This document shows positions 9,025-17,220 of a stretch of DNA of 64,000 nucleotides, one piece after another. The notes beneath the pieces were generated by a model that worked only from the letters and a program-made list of their open reading frames with translations, was not told the origin of the DNA and made no database searches. The position numbers were made by a program, and so were the translations under genes. Positions within the stretch are counted from its first letter, which is position 1, and each line of letters starts with the position of its first letter. The DNA lies in the NCBI GenBank assembly GCA_964508025.1, contig CAZDSF010000007.1, forward strand, positions 20,701 through 84,700. Reading direction: 5' to 3'. This DNA is from JAAZNO01 sp964508025. GTDB lineage: Bacteria > Chloroflexota > Anaerolineae > B4-G1 > SLSP01.

Positions 9025-10074
9025 TCAGCCCTTGTGCGTCAGAATCTCGATCAGGGCGGGATCTTTGGCCTCGCCGTGCAGATCCACCAGTCCGAAGCCC
9101 ATCTCCTTGTACGACCAGACCGCGCGCCCGATGCGGTGTTCATTCAGGATGGCGTGCAGGTCGGCGTGCCAGCGGCGGCGGCTCGCGGCGGGGGCCGCTT
9201 CGATGACGCCGTACTCGCCGCAATAGGGAATGCGTCCGCTTTGTTGGATGAAATCCAGCACCGGCTGGAAGAAATGCGCCATCAGGTCGCGGCTCAGCGG
9301 GTGCGTCGCCAGCCAGCCATATCCTTCCTGGAACTGCGGATAGCGCTCCAGAAAATTGTCCAGGTTGGTGTGCGGGCCGGGATACTCCAGGGCTTGGTCG
9401 TACAGGCGCGTGACCTCCGTCCAGCCTGCCTTCTGGTGGGTGAACAGGAATGGCTCGTAGAAGTGGAAGGTGTAATAGACGTGGGGATCTTCAAGCAGCG
9501 CGATGTTCTGGAGTTCGGCGGCGGCGTTGTAGTTATTGCCGCCGATCATGATGGCGCACTCCGGCGCGATGGCGCGCAGCGCGGCTACAGCGCGATGGGC
9601 CAGGGCGTTCCACGGGCCGCTTGCTGGCAGCACGACTTCGTTGAGCAGCTCGAAGACCACGGGCGTCCCGGCGGTATGATAGCGGCGAACGATGGCCTCC
9701 CACAAGGCGATGAAACGTTGTTGGGCGGCTTCCTGATCGAAGAGCACGTTGAGGTGTTGCGTTTCGGGCCGGAGGGTGTTGCCGAAGGAGTAGCCTGGGG
9801 CGTGATGCAGGTCGAAGACGATGCCCAGTCCGGCGGCCTCGCACCATTCGAGGCAGGCATCAATGTACTGAAAGCCGTCTTCGCGGTAGACGCCGGGCGC
9901 GGCATCGGATTCCAGCACGGGATAGTCTATCGGCAGGCGAATGTGATCGAAGCCCCAGGCCGCGATCTGCTCGATATCGCGGCGGGTGATGAACGTGCGA
10001 AAATGGTCGTGATCGTAGGCTCGGTACTGGGAGAGCCAGCCGCCCAGATTGACGCCGTGAATGAAATTGTGCAT
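9025..10074 (-). CDS. Glycoside hydrolase family 5 (second copy), cytosolic
   Basis: This 349-residue GH5 enzyme starts HNFIHGVNLGGWLSQY, typical of GH5 glucanases of the exo-glucanase/cellulase type. The acid/base Glu146 is in FELLNEVV and the nucleophile Glu287 in PYCGEYGV; LRLPIDY-type (HIRLPIDYPVL) and VFDLHHAPGY strands support the barrel. There is no export signal. The gene is preceded by a 90-base intergenic stretch holding a dispersed repeat, so it may begin a new transcript segment or be read through from the Gfo/Idh gene. AGGAG lies directly upstream of the ATG. Confidence 0.88.
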   Translation of the reverse strand: MHNFIHGVNLGGWLSQYRAYDHDHFRTFITRRDIEQIAAWGFDHIRLPIDYPVLESDAAPGVYREDGFQYIDACLEWCEAAGLGIVFDLHHAPGYSFGNTLRPETQHLNVLFDQEAAQQRFIALWEAIVRRYHTAGTPVVFELLNEVVLPASGPWNALAHRAVAALRAIAPECAIMIGGNNYNAAAELQNIALLEDPHVYYTFHFYEPFLFTHQKAGWTEVTRLYDQALEYPGPHTNLDNFLERYPQFQEGYGWLATHPLSRDLMAHFFQPVLDFIQQSGRIPYCGEYGVIEAAPAASRRRWHADLHAILNEHRIGRAVWSYKEMGFGLVDLHGEAKDPALIEILTHKG

Positions 10075-10088
10075 TGTGAGCTCCTCCG

Positions 10089-10190
10089 AAAATAGTAATG
10101 GGCGAGCAGTGAATAGTGAGCAGTATGTATGACAAGTATAGGGCCTGGCGTACTGCTCACTGCTCTCTACGAACTGTTTTCATTAGCGGG
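10089..10190. repeat. Dispersed repeat family A, copy 1
   Basis: This stretch shares long blocks with 43791-43898: AAATAGTAA, then GAGCAGTGAAT.GTGAGCAGT, then a TGGCGT spacer, CTGCTCACTGCTCTCT, and ACGAACT.TTTTCAT. GAGCAGTGAATAGTGAGCAGTA (10104-10125) is an imperfect inverted repeat of TACTGCTCACTGCTC (10151-10165), so it can fold into a stem-loop. Its right part overlaps the last codons of the Gfo/Idh gene. Confidence 0.75.
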
Positions 10191-11252
10191 GCTGTACCAC
10201 AGGCTCGGTAACACTCCCTCGTCTAACGGATTGAGGATTTTGAACAGAATGGCGATGTGCTTGGCTGCCAGGGTGATTGGCATGATGGGCGTGGCTTTGC
10301 CTTCCAGGCAGTCAAGGAAGTGCGTGGTCAGTGCCAGCAAATCGTTGGGCGGCGCCGCTACGGGCACGGTGAGTATTTCTTGGCGCGGTTCCTCATCCTC
10401 AGTGAAGAAGAACTCGATCTCGTTGCTGTCCCAGCTCGTGAAGGAGAACCGCAGCCCGCCCTTGGTCCCATACACGCGCGTCTCGTTGGCGACTTCGCCG
10501 TGGACGCCCGCGCCGCGCTCGTAGTAGTAGGTAAGGCCGCCGCTGAATTCCATCCAGGCCGCGCCGTGCTGTTCCACATCGCTGAAAGCCACCCATTTCT
10601 GCATATCGCGCAGATCGTTGCGGGTGAAGCTGCGGCACGCGACCAACTCCGGTTGATCGCCCAGAATGCCCAGGTGGAAGGATAGATCGTACACGCCCCA
10701 ATCGAGGAACGGCCCGCCGCCGCCCAATTGCTTGTTCATGGCCCAGGTGCCTTGGGGATTGTATTCGATGAAGGTGCCGCGTCCCAGGTGGTTGTGGTGA
10801 ATGTGGTAGACCTGGCCCAGTTTGCCGTCGGCGATCAGGGCTTTGATGAAGCGGAACTTGGGGGTGAGCCGCGCGTGCCGCCCCGACGCTTCGAGGGTGA
10901 TCAGTTCGGGCGCTTGCGCCGCCGCTTGCACGATCCGCGCCACGTTTGCGGGCGATTCCGCCATCGGTTTTTCGAGGAGCACGTGCTTGCCCGCCGCAAG
11001 GGCGTCCACAAAGTGTTGCGCGTGCAGGTGGGGCGGGGTGGCAATCGCCACAGCGTCTACGCGGGGATCGGCCAGCACCTCGCGGTAATCGAGCGTCCAC
11101 CTGGCGTCGAATTCCTCTGCTGCGCCTCTGGCTGCCGCCTCAACCACATCATTCGTCCAGACCACGCGGGCGCGCGCATCTTCTGCAAAGCAGCGCGCCA
11201 GGTTGCGCCCCAACATCCCTACGCCGATGACGCCAATGTTGAACGGGTTCAT
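10167..11252 (-). CDS. Gfo/Idh/MocA family NAD(P)-dependent oxidoreductase
   Basis: The 361-residue protein has an N-terminal Rossmann fold (IGVIGVGMLGRNLARCF), the family's EKP motif in HVLLEKPMAES near residue 98, and the C-terminal alpha/beta domain with GGGGPFLDWGVYDLSFHLG. Members oxidise or reduce sugars and cyclitols using NAD(P)(H); the substrate here is unknown. The ATG at 11252 overlaps the upstream MDR stop as ATGA and has GGAGGG in front. The last few codons (NENSS) lie in a dispersed repeat also found at 43791-43898, so the native C-terminus may have been altered by repeat insertion. Confidence 0.9.
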   Translation of the reverse strand: MNPFNIGVIGVGMLGRNLARCFAEDARARVVWTNDVVEAAARGAAEEFDARWTLDYREVLADPRVDAVAIATPPHLHAQHFVDALAAGKHVLLEKPMAESPANVARIVQAAAQAPELITLEASGRHARLTPKFRFIKALIADGKLGQVYHIHHNHLGRGTFIEYNPQGTWAMNKQLGGGGPFLDWGVYDLSFHLGILGDQPELVACRSFTRNDLRDMQKWVAFSDVEQHGAAWMEFSGGLTYYYERGAGVHGEVANETRVYGTKGGLRFSFTSWDSNEIEFFFTEDEEPRQEILTVPVAAPPNDLLALTTHFLDCLEGKATPIMPITLAAKHIAILFKILNPLDEGVLPSLWYSPANENSS

Positions 11253-12241
11253 GCGGCCCTCCAATCGAAGGCGATGGTGAGGGGGGCGGTTGCGGATGCG
11301 GCGAGCTCGGCGTAGCTGGCGGGCGCGGCTTCTGGCGGGCGCACCGCGCTGATGATACCCTCCAGGGAGAGCTTCCCGCGCTGCATCAGATCGAGCACGG
11401 CGCGAATGTCGCGCGGTTGTGCGTCGCGCGGCGTGTAGAATGAGAGCTCGCGCGCGAAGGCCGCCTCGTAAGGGACGCAGAAGTCGTTCACATAGCTGCC
11501 TTGAACGACAAAGCGCGCTCCTGGCTCCGCCGAATCATCCCAGGGTTTGTCGCGGGCGATTCCGATGGCTTGCGGCAGCACCGCCGGCGCGCCGGTCGCA
11601 TCCACAATCACATCCGCGCCGGCGGGCAGCCGGCGTCGGAACGCGGTCGCCAGATCGTCTTCGGGCGTGAAGGCTTCGATACCGGCGCTTTGGGTGATAG
11701 CGACGCGGCTCGGCGACAGGTCCGCCGCTATCACGCGCGCGCCGCTCAGGGCGTGGAGTCGCGCTGCGAGCGCGCCGATCAGCCCCAGGCCGATGACGGC
11801 GACGGTTTCGTGCGGCTGCGGACGTCCCAGGCGCACGCCGCGATAGGCGATGGCGGCGACGTGCGCCGCTGCGCCCCACAGCGGGTTGACGCCCTCGGGC
11901 AGGGGATAGGCGCCCGCCTCCGGTGTGATGGCGTGGCTGACGTGCCCGCCCCAGGCGCGATTGACGTTTGCCTGCGTGGTGCCGCCGCAGTAGACCAGCG
12001 CGCCTTCCTGGAGGGTGGTCCCCGCGCCGCAGGCGAGCACTTGCCCGACGAGCGAATAGCCGGGGATGAAGGGGAACACGACGTTGGCCTGTTTCCCGGC
12101 GCGGCAGCGCAATTCCGTGCCCGGCGAGATGAGGGTGTAGTGCGTTGCAATCAGCACTTCCCCAGGGCCGGGAGCGGGGATTTCGACCTCGCGGAGTTCA
12201 ACTTGTTCGACGGCAGTGAAGAGAATGGCTTGGGCTTTCAT
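11249..12241 (-). CDS. MDR-superfamily (alcohol dehydrogenase-like) NAD(P)-dependent dehydrogenase
   Basis: This 330-residue protein has a GroES-like N-terminal domain (ISPGTELRCRAGK) and a C-terminal nucleotide-binding fold (AVIGLGLIGALAARLHALSGARVIAADLSPSR). The GHE zinc motif of classical alcohol dehydrogenases is replaced (PGYSLVGQV), and no four-Cys structural zinc site is visible, so it is probably a zinc-free or divergent MDR. Overlaps of four bases with both neighbours tie it to the lipoprotein glycosidase and the Gfo/Idh enzyme. An MDR plus Gfo/Idh pair often interconverts alcohol and keto forms of sugars; the substrate is not deducible. Confidence 0.85.
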   Translation of the reverse strand: MKAQAILFTAVEQVELREVEIPAPGPGEVLIATHYTLISPGTELRCRAGKQANVVFPFIPGYSLVGQVLACGAGTTLQEGALVYCGGTTQANVNRAWGGHVSHAITPEAGAYPLPEGVNPLWGAAAHVAAIAYRGVRLGRPQPHETVAVIGLGLIGALAARLHALSGARVIAADLSPSRVAITQSAGIEAFTPEDDLATAFRRRLPAGADVIVDATGAPAVLPQAIGIARDKPWDDSAEPGARFVVQGSYVNDFCVPYEAAFARELSFYTPRDAQPRDIRAVLDLMQRGKLSLEGIISAVRPPEAAPASYAELAASATAPLTIAFDWRAA

Positions 12242-13986
12242 TTAGGTGGCAGTCCTCCTGACCAGGGTTGTGTGTTCAATCGCAATAACGTAATCGAGAT
12301 GGGTGGGAAGGTGTAGACGAGCGTGTTGCCCGCGACTGGCGGCAGTATGGCTGAGGGCGCGTCGGAGAGATCATCGGCGGGCGCGGCGTTGCTGTTGAAG
12401 AAAGCCGTGTCGGAGTCCAGTGCGGGGGCCGTGAGGGTATCCGCTAACCCGCCGGTGATTTGCGCGATGCCATCCAGCGTGATGGTCGCGGTTGCTTCTG
12501 CCCGGTGCTTGTTGATGACCATGAGGGTGATGACATCCGCGCTTGCGCGCCCGGCGTAGGCGCTGAGCTGGCTGCGCGCGTCGGTGCTGTTCTCCAGCGG
12601 CAGCAGCGTGGTCCCAAAGCGCGACCAGAGGGGGAAGATGTAATACTTCGGCTGGCGGAAATTGGAGCCGTCGGCGCGCATCAGGCCGAATTCATTGCCG
12701 TAGTTGTCGGATTTGTCGTTCATCACATCCCACTGCGCCGCCATCGCCACGCCTTCGACCATCATCTGTCCCAGCGAATCGGCCAGGAAGAGGGCGTTCA
12801 CATGCTTGTTCATGTAATTGCGGGTGTCTTCTTTTCCCCACGGCGGGGTGAGCTCGTACTCGTTCATCACGATGGGCAGGCGTTGCCCTCCGGTGTATTT
12901 GTCGAAGGCAAAGCCGATATTCATCACCATGCGGGGCCACAGCCATTGTGGCTGGGCGAGAATCTCATCCTGTTCTTTGGCCGGGTTGCCGGTGATGCCG
13001 TAGCTGGGATAGGCGTGGAAGACGAAGTAATCAATGTGCTCGAAGCCGCTGGAGAGGACGCCGCGATTCCACGGGCTGCTATCATCCACGCCGACCGCGC
13101 CCACCTGGATGGTGGGATCAACCGCCAGCATCGCGGCGCGCATACGGATGAAGCCATCGTATGCGTCGTTGCCCAGCATGTACTCGTCGCCCAGGCAGGT
13201 CCATGTCACTTCCCAGCCGCTAGCTTTGCAGCCGGGGTTGCCGAATTTGCCGCCGTAGACCTCGTTGCCGATGTCCCAGAATCGCGTCCGCAGGGGTTCG
13301 GGATTGCCATGGGCGGCGCGGAGGGCGGCCCACTCGCCGGCAGTTTTCCAATCCATGCCATGGCGATCCACGCCGATGGGGGTGGGATCGCCGACCTCCG
13401 CGTTGAAGAAGGCCACGACTGCAGCTGCTTCCTGCGCGGTGACGTTGACATTGACGATGAACATCGGCTCGATGGCGGCGCCGTAGGCGGCCACGCCTCG
13501 GAAGAAGTTGATGAAGTCGGTGGGGCGACGCACCCAGTTGTGGGTGCAGGGATACGCGCCGGGTACGTCGTAACCGAGCTCGCAGCTGAGCCAGCCGTAC
13601 TCATCGCTGAAGGAGCCGCCCGGAATGCGCAGCAGGGTGAGTCCCGAAGCTGCGACGCGGCGGCGGAACTGCTCGCTTTCAAATTGCGCCTTGGAGAGCC
13701 AGTTGGGCAGGTTGCTGCCTAGCATCAGCGGGCTGAAGGACTGTCCTTCGGCGCGGGCTTCGATATGCAATGTCGCTTCTAGCGGGGCCGGGGTGGCGGT
13801 GGGGACGGGGGTGATGGTTGGCGCAAAGGTGGCTGTGGGCTGGAGCGCGGCGGTGGGCGAGGGCGTCGCGGTCGCAGCGAGGAGCGTCGCCGTGGCGGTG
13901 GGCGCAGGCGCGGGCGTCTCGGCAGCGCAAGCCGAGGCGAGCAAACTGAGGGCAATCAACAGCGAGCAAACAAGTCTCCGGCGCAT
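12238..13986 (-). CDS. Lipoprotein glycoside hydrolase, clan GH-A (GH39/GH51-like)
   Basis: The 582-residue protein has a lipoprotein signal peptide with LLASAC (Cys20), then a Pro/Thr/Ala-rich linker to about residue 70. The catalytic (beta/alpha)8 barrel shows RIPGGSFSDEYGW, a probable acid/base Glu in FWDIGNEVYGG near residue 240, and a probable nucleophile in IVMNEYELTP near residue 372. A C-terminal beta domain follows. The pattern resembles alpha-L-arabinofuranosidase or xylosidase families GH51/GH39, but the family is not certain. As the only clearly exported hydrolase here it likely starts degradation at the cell surface. AAGGAG precedes the ATG at 13986; the longer frame to 14130 runs through repeat DNA. 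Confidence 0.7.
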   Translation of the reverse strand: MRRRLVCSLLIALSLLASACAAETPAPAPTATATLLAATATPSPTAALQPTATFAPTITPVPTATPAPLEATLHIEARAEGQSFSPLMLGSNLPNWLSKAQFESEQFRRRVAASGLTLLRIPGGSFSDEYGWLSCELGYDVPGAYPCTHNWVRRPTDFINFFRGVAAYGAAIEPMFIVNVNVTAQEAAAVVAFFNAEVGDPTPIGVDRHGMDWKTAGEWAALRAAHGNPEPLRTRFWDIGNEVYGGKFGNPGCKASGWEVTWTCLGDEYMLGNDAYDGFIRMRAAMLAVDPTIQVGAVGVDDSSPWNRGVLSSGFEHIDYFVFHAYPSYGITGNPAKEQDEILAQPQWLWPRMVMNIGFAFDKYTGGQRLPIVMNEYELTPPWGKEDTRNYMNKHVNALFLADSLGQMMVEGVAMAAQWDVMNDKSDNYGNEFGLMRADGSNFRQPKYYIFPLWSRFGTTLLPLENSTDARSQLSAYAGRASADVITLMVINKHRAEATATITLDGIAQITGGLADTLTAPALDSDTAFFNSNAAPADDLSDAPSAILPPVAGNTLVYTFPPISITLLRLNTQPWSGGLPPK

Positions 13987-14036
13987 AGAGCTCCTTCTGG
14001 AATGGCTAGACGGAAAGCCGTAAACAGGGATAGCCT

Positions 14037-14160
14037 GTAAGATGCAGATAAACGCTGATTGATGCGGATGCACGCAGATTAAACGCAAAAGAAGTGAAAA
14101 AATCTGCGTAATCTGTAAAATCCGCGCCATCGGCGTTCGAGATGCATCTCTGCCATGTAA
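14037..14160. repeat. Dispersed repeat family B, copy 1
   Basis: The intergenic DNA between the ROK gene and the lipoprotein glycosidase contains repeated AACGCTGATT, ACGCAGATT and AATCTGCGTAATCTG words. These also appear at 51661-51780 and 61208-61312. Opposing ACGCAGAT and ATCTGCG words allow folding. The end (GATGCATCTC) resembles the end of the 51.7 kb copy. Confidence 0.75.
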
Positions 14161-14178
14161 TTTCTCGCAGGGGTGATT

Positions 14179-15174
14179 TCAGCTTTCAACTCCGCTTTTC
14201 TGACTGCGCAACGCGGCCCAGTGCGCCGCGCCAATCAGGCCTGCCTGGGGGCCGAGCTGCGCAGGCGCGATTTCGATCCCTGCGGTGGGCGTGAGGTGGA
14301 CGCGCTCGGCGACGGTGCGGCGCACCGGCTCGAAGAGCACCGCGCCCACCTGCGCCAGACCGCCGCCCAGGATGATGCGCTGCGGACCCAGGGCCACGAT
14401 CACGTTGGCGACGCCGATGCCGAGATAGGCGCCGGCGCGCTGGAAAATCTCCTGCGCTACGCGGTCGCCTTGCTGCGCGGCTTCGGCGATGACGGCGGGC
14501 GTGATGCGGTGCAGGTCGTGCCCCGCCGCCGCGCTGATGGCGGTGGTCAACCCTTGCATCACGGCTCGCACGCCCTGAGCGGCGATAGCGGGGCCAGAAG
14601 CGTAAACTTCCAGACAACCGCGCCCGCCGCAGCCGCAGAGCGGCCCGTTGAGCTCAACAATCTGGTGTCCCAGCTCGCCGACGGACCCGTTGTATCCCAA
14701 TTGCAGTTGCCCGTTCACTACCACGCCGCCGCCGATGCCGGTGCCCAGGGTGAAACAGGCGATGGTGTCGTAGCCGCGCCCCGCGCCGTAAGCCCATTCG
14801 CCGAGGGTCATCGCGCGGGCATCGTTGAGCAGGTAGACGGGCAGCGCCAGGCGGTCGCTGAGTATCTCCGCGGCCCGGACGCCCTGCCAGTGGCCTTCGA
14901 GGTTGGGCAGGAATTCGACGACGCCGCGCTGCGGATCGAGCTTGCCGGGAAGCCCCACGCCGACGCCGCCGATCTGTTCGGGCGCGAGCGCATTTTCGGC
15001 GATGAGCGTCTGCACCAGGGCCGCGAGGCGCGCGAGCACGGTTTCATGGCCCTCGCGCGCCAGGGTGGGGATCTGCCGGGCCGTTAGTGGGGTGGCATCC
15101 TCGGCGCGCAGCAGGGCGGCCCGAATGCTCGTGCCGCCGACATCTACCCCCACGAAAAACGCCGCATGATTCAT
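14179..15174 (-). CDS. ROK family sugar kinase (glucokinase-like)
   Basis: The 331-residue protein has the N-terminal phosphate motif GVDVGGTSIRAALL, LGTGIGGGVVVNGQL, and the ROK zinc motif CGCGGRGCLEVYASG near residue 180. LNDARAMTLGEWAYG includes the catalytic Asp region. There is no N-terminal helix-turn-helix, so it is a kinase rather than a ROK repressor. It probably phosphorylates glucose or mannose released from imported oligosaccharides. Its ATG overlaps the deoC stop as ATGA, so the two are translated together. Confidence 0.9.
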   Translation of the reverse strand: MNHAAFFVGVDVGGTSIRAALLRAEDATPLTARQIPTLAREGHETVLARLAALVQTLIAENALAPEQIGGVGVGLPGKLDPQRGVVEFLPNLEGHWQGVRAAEILSDRLALPVYLLNDARAMTLGEWAYGAGRGYDTIACFTLGTGIGGGVVVNGQLQLGYNGSVGELGHQIVELNGPLCGCGGRGCLEVYASGPAIAAQGVRAVMQGLTTAISAAAGHDLHRITPAVIAEAAQQGDRVAQEIFQRAGAYLGIGVANVIVALGPQRIILGGGLAQVGAVLFEPVRRTVAERVHLTPTAGIEIAPAQLGPQAGLIGAAHWAALRSQKSGVES

Positions 15175-16039
15175 AAGTATCCGCGCGCGCGAGCCTCATC
15201 CAACATGGCGGCGGTGGCTGTCGCGCCAACGCGGGTCGCGCCCAAAGCCCGCGCCCACAGCAAGCCATCCAGTGTGCGCACGCCGCCCGAAGCCTTGACC
15301 TGCACCTCTGGGGCGCTGTGCTGGCGCATCAGCTTGAGATTGTGCTCGGTGACGCCCTGGTAGGCGTAGAAACCGTTGGGCTGCTTCACAAAGCCGTAGC
15401 CCGTGGAGGTTTTCACGAAGGCGACTTGCTTTTCGGAGCAGATTTCGCACAGGCGGATGATGTGGGCATCTTCCAGGTAATCGGTCTCGAAGATGACCTT
15501 CAGCAGCGCGCCGCCGGCTACCGTTGCCGNNNNNNNNNNNNNNNNNNNNNNNNNNNNNNNNNNNNNNNNNNNNNNNNNNNNNNNNNNNNNNNNNNNNNNN
15601 NNNNNNNNNNNNNNNNNNNNNNNNNNNNNAGGTAATCGGTCTCGAAGATGACCTTCAGCAGCGCGCCGCCGGCTACCGTTGCCGTGTTGATGGCGCCGAT
15701 TTCGTCCGCGACGTAGTTCCACGCGCCGCTCAGCGCCTTTCCAATGTTGATGACCATATCAATCTCGGTGGCGCCATCGGCGATGGCCTGTTGCGTTTCG
15801 GCGACTTTGATGGCCGGGACGCTATTGCCGTGAGGGAAGCCGATGACGGCGCAGACGCCGACGCTCGAACCGGCGAGAATCTCGCGCGCTTGCGCCACTG
15901 AATAGGGTTTGACGCAGGCGGTGGCGACGCTGTAGCGTTTTGCCACTTCGCAGCCGGCGATGATTTCTGCATCGGTCATCGTCGGGTGCAGCAGCGAGTG
16001 ATCAATCATTTTAGCGATGTCGTTGTACGAGCAGTCCAT
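15171..16039 (-). CDS. deoC: Deoxyribose-phosphate aldolase, interrupted by a scaffold gap
   Basis: DeoC cleaves 2-deoxyribose-5-phosphate to glyceraldehyde-3-phosphate and acetaldehyde. The 5' part (15630-16039) encodes ITHSLL-like MIDHSLLHPT, VCAVIGFPHG and EIDMVINIGKAL; the 3' part (15171-15529) encodes VAFVKTSTGYG with the Schiff-base Lys and KASGGVRT. The parts are separated by 100 N, and the 55 bases before the gap are repeated after it. Removing 155 bases (gap plus one copy) joins the halves in frame as ..GGALLKVIFETDYLEDAHI.., giving a normal full-length enzyme. As assembled the frame is broken, which I regard as an assembly artefact. GGAGG precedes the ATG at 16039. Confidence 0.92.
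15475..15529. repeat. 55-bp direct repeat flanking scaffold gap, left copy
   Basis: These 55 bases are identical to 15630-15684 across the gap. Both copies encode the same deoC segment. This is the pattern left when two contig ends that overlap by one assembler k-mer are joined with N. Confidence 0.95.
15530..15629. other. Scaffold gap (100 N)
   Basis: Exactly 100 undetermined bases lie inside deoC, flanked by identical 55-base ends. The round length and the duplicated ends show a placeholder, not real unknown sequence. Confidence 0.98.
15630..15684. repeat. 55-bp direct repeat flanking scaffold gap, right copy
   Basis: Identical to 15475-15529. Collapsing the two copies restores an uninterrupted deoC. 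Confidence 0.95.
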
Positions 16040-16117
16040 CAAATCCTCCGTGAGTTCATGAATCAGCAAAAAGGCGCGTTAGCGAGGGCATGGTGACGCC
16101 GCGTTGTTCAGGCATTT

Positions 16118-16142
16118 CCCCATCACCCATTACCCATCACCC
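16118..16142. repeat. CCCATCACCCATT-type repeat (family C), copy 1
   Basis: A run of near-tandem words CCCATCA, CCCATTA, CCCATCA lies between deoC and the ATPase gene. A similar run occurs at 47411-47438 in another intergenic region. Confidence 0.6.
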
Positions 16143-16146
16143 TGCC

Positions 16147-17211
16147 TCAGATTGTGCTGCGCAGTTGCAATGCTTCGGCGAAGTGGCAGGCCACGAAGTG
16201 CCCGTCGTTCAGGCGGCGCAGCTCCGGCGTTTCGATGCCGCAGCGCGGTTGGGCATAGGCGCAACGCGGATGGAAGTAGCAGCCGGTGGGCGGGTTGGAC
16301 GGGTCGGCGATTTCGCCCTGAAGCTGCACCCGCTGCCGCGACTCGCGGCCCACGGGATCGGCGAGCGGCACCGACGAGAGCAATGCTTCGGTGTAGGGAT
16401 GCCGTGGATTCGTGTATAGATCCAGGGCATTCGCTATTTCCACCGCTTTGCCCACGTACATGACGATGATGCGATCACAGATGTAGCGGATGACGCTCAG
16501 ATCGTGCGAGATGAATAGATAGGTCAGCGCGAAATCGGCTTGCAAGTTGCGCAGCAGATTGAGCGTCTGGGCGCGGATGGAGACATCGAGCGCCGAGACG
16601 GCCTCGTCGCAGACGACCAGGCGCGGGTTGGTGATGAGCGCGCGCGCGATCACGATGCGCTGGCGTTCGCCGCCGCTGAAGGCGTGGGGGTAGCGGCGGA
16701 TGTATTCGGGGCGCAGTCCCACACGCTTGAGCAGTATCTCCACGCGGTCTTGCATCTCACTGCGCCCGCAAATTTGATTGACTTTCAGCACCTCGCTCAC
16801 CACATCGAACACCGTCATCCGTGGGTTGAGGGAGGAATAGGGATCCTGAAAGATCATGCGGACGTCTCGGCGGAACGGCGACAGCTCCTTTTCGGGGACG
16901 GCGGCCAGGTCGGCCACGCTATTGTCGGGCATTCTGTATTGCATGCGCCCTTCTGTCACCGGATAGGCGCGGACGATGCACCGCCCGACAGTGGTCTTGC
17001 CGCAGCCGCTCTCGCCCACCAGCCCCAGCGTTTCGCCTTTGCGGATGTCGAAACTGACATCGTCTACGGCCCGCACATCGCCTTTGACGCTGCCAAAAAG
17101 CCCTTTCACGATGGGAAAGTATTTCTTCAGATTTCGGACTTCGAGCAGGTTCTCTGGGCTGGACAATTGCGGCACGGATCGGGGTTCTGAGTTCATGGTT
17201 GTTGTTGTCAT
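16147..17211 (-). CDS. Opp/Dpp-type ABC transporter ATP-binding protein (OppF-like), system 1
   Basis: This 354-residue ATPase has Walker A GESGCGKTT (residues 66-74), signature FSGGERQRI, Walker B LVVCDEAVSALD, and the C-terminal oligopeptide-transporter extension with conserved Cys residues (GCYFHPRCAYAQPRCG). With the adjacent OppD-like protein it powers the permease pair encoded upstream. In Thermotoga, and by inference here, transporters of this class carry oligosaccharides rather than peptides; the surrounding glycosidases support that. The gene follows the OppD-like gene by 9 bases. Confidence 0.92.
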   Translation of the reverse strand: MTTTTMNSEPRSVPQLSSPENLLEVRNLKKYFPIVKGLFGSVKGDVRAVDDVSFDIRKGETLGLVGESGCGKTTVGRCIVRAYPVTEGRMQYRMPDNSVADLAAVPEKELSPFRRDVRMIFQDPYSSLNPRMTVFDVVSEVLKVNQICGRSEMQDRVEILLKRVGLRPEYIRRYPHAFSGGERQRIVIARALITNPRLVVCDEAVSALDVSIRAQTLNLLRNLQADFALTYLFISHDLSVIRYICDRIIVMYVGKAVEIANALDLYTNPRHPYTEALLSSVPLADPVGRESRQRVQLQGEIADPSNPPTGCYFHPRCAYAQPRCGIETPELRRLNDGHFVACHFAEALQLRSTI

Positions 17212-17220
17212 AATACTCCA

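Noticed and set aside
12460..13722. Open frame of 420 codons antisense to the lipoprotein glycosidase
   Set aside because: No start context and no family pattern; sense strand is clearly coding.
15171..16039. deoC as a pseudogene or genuine insertion
   Set aside because: Duplicate 55-bp gap ends explain the break; the collapsed frame is intact.
16118..16142. CRISPR-like array from the CCCATCA repeats
   Set aside because: Units are too short, have no unique spacers, and no cas genes lie nearby.
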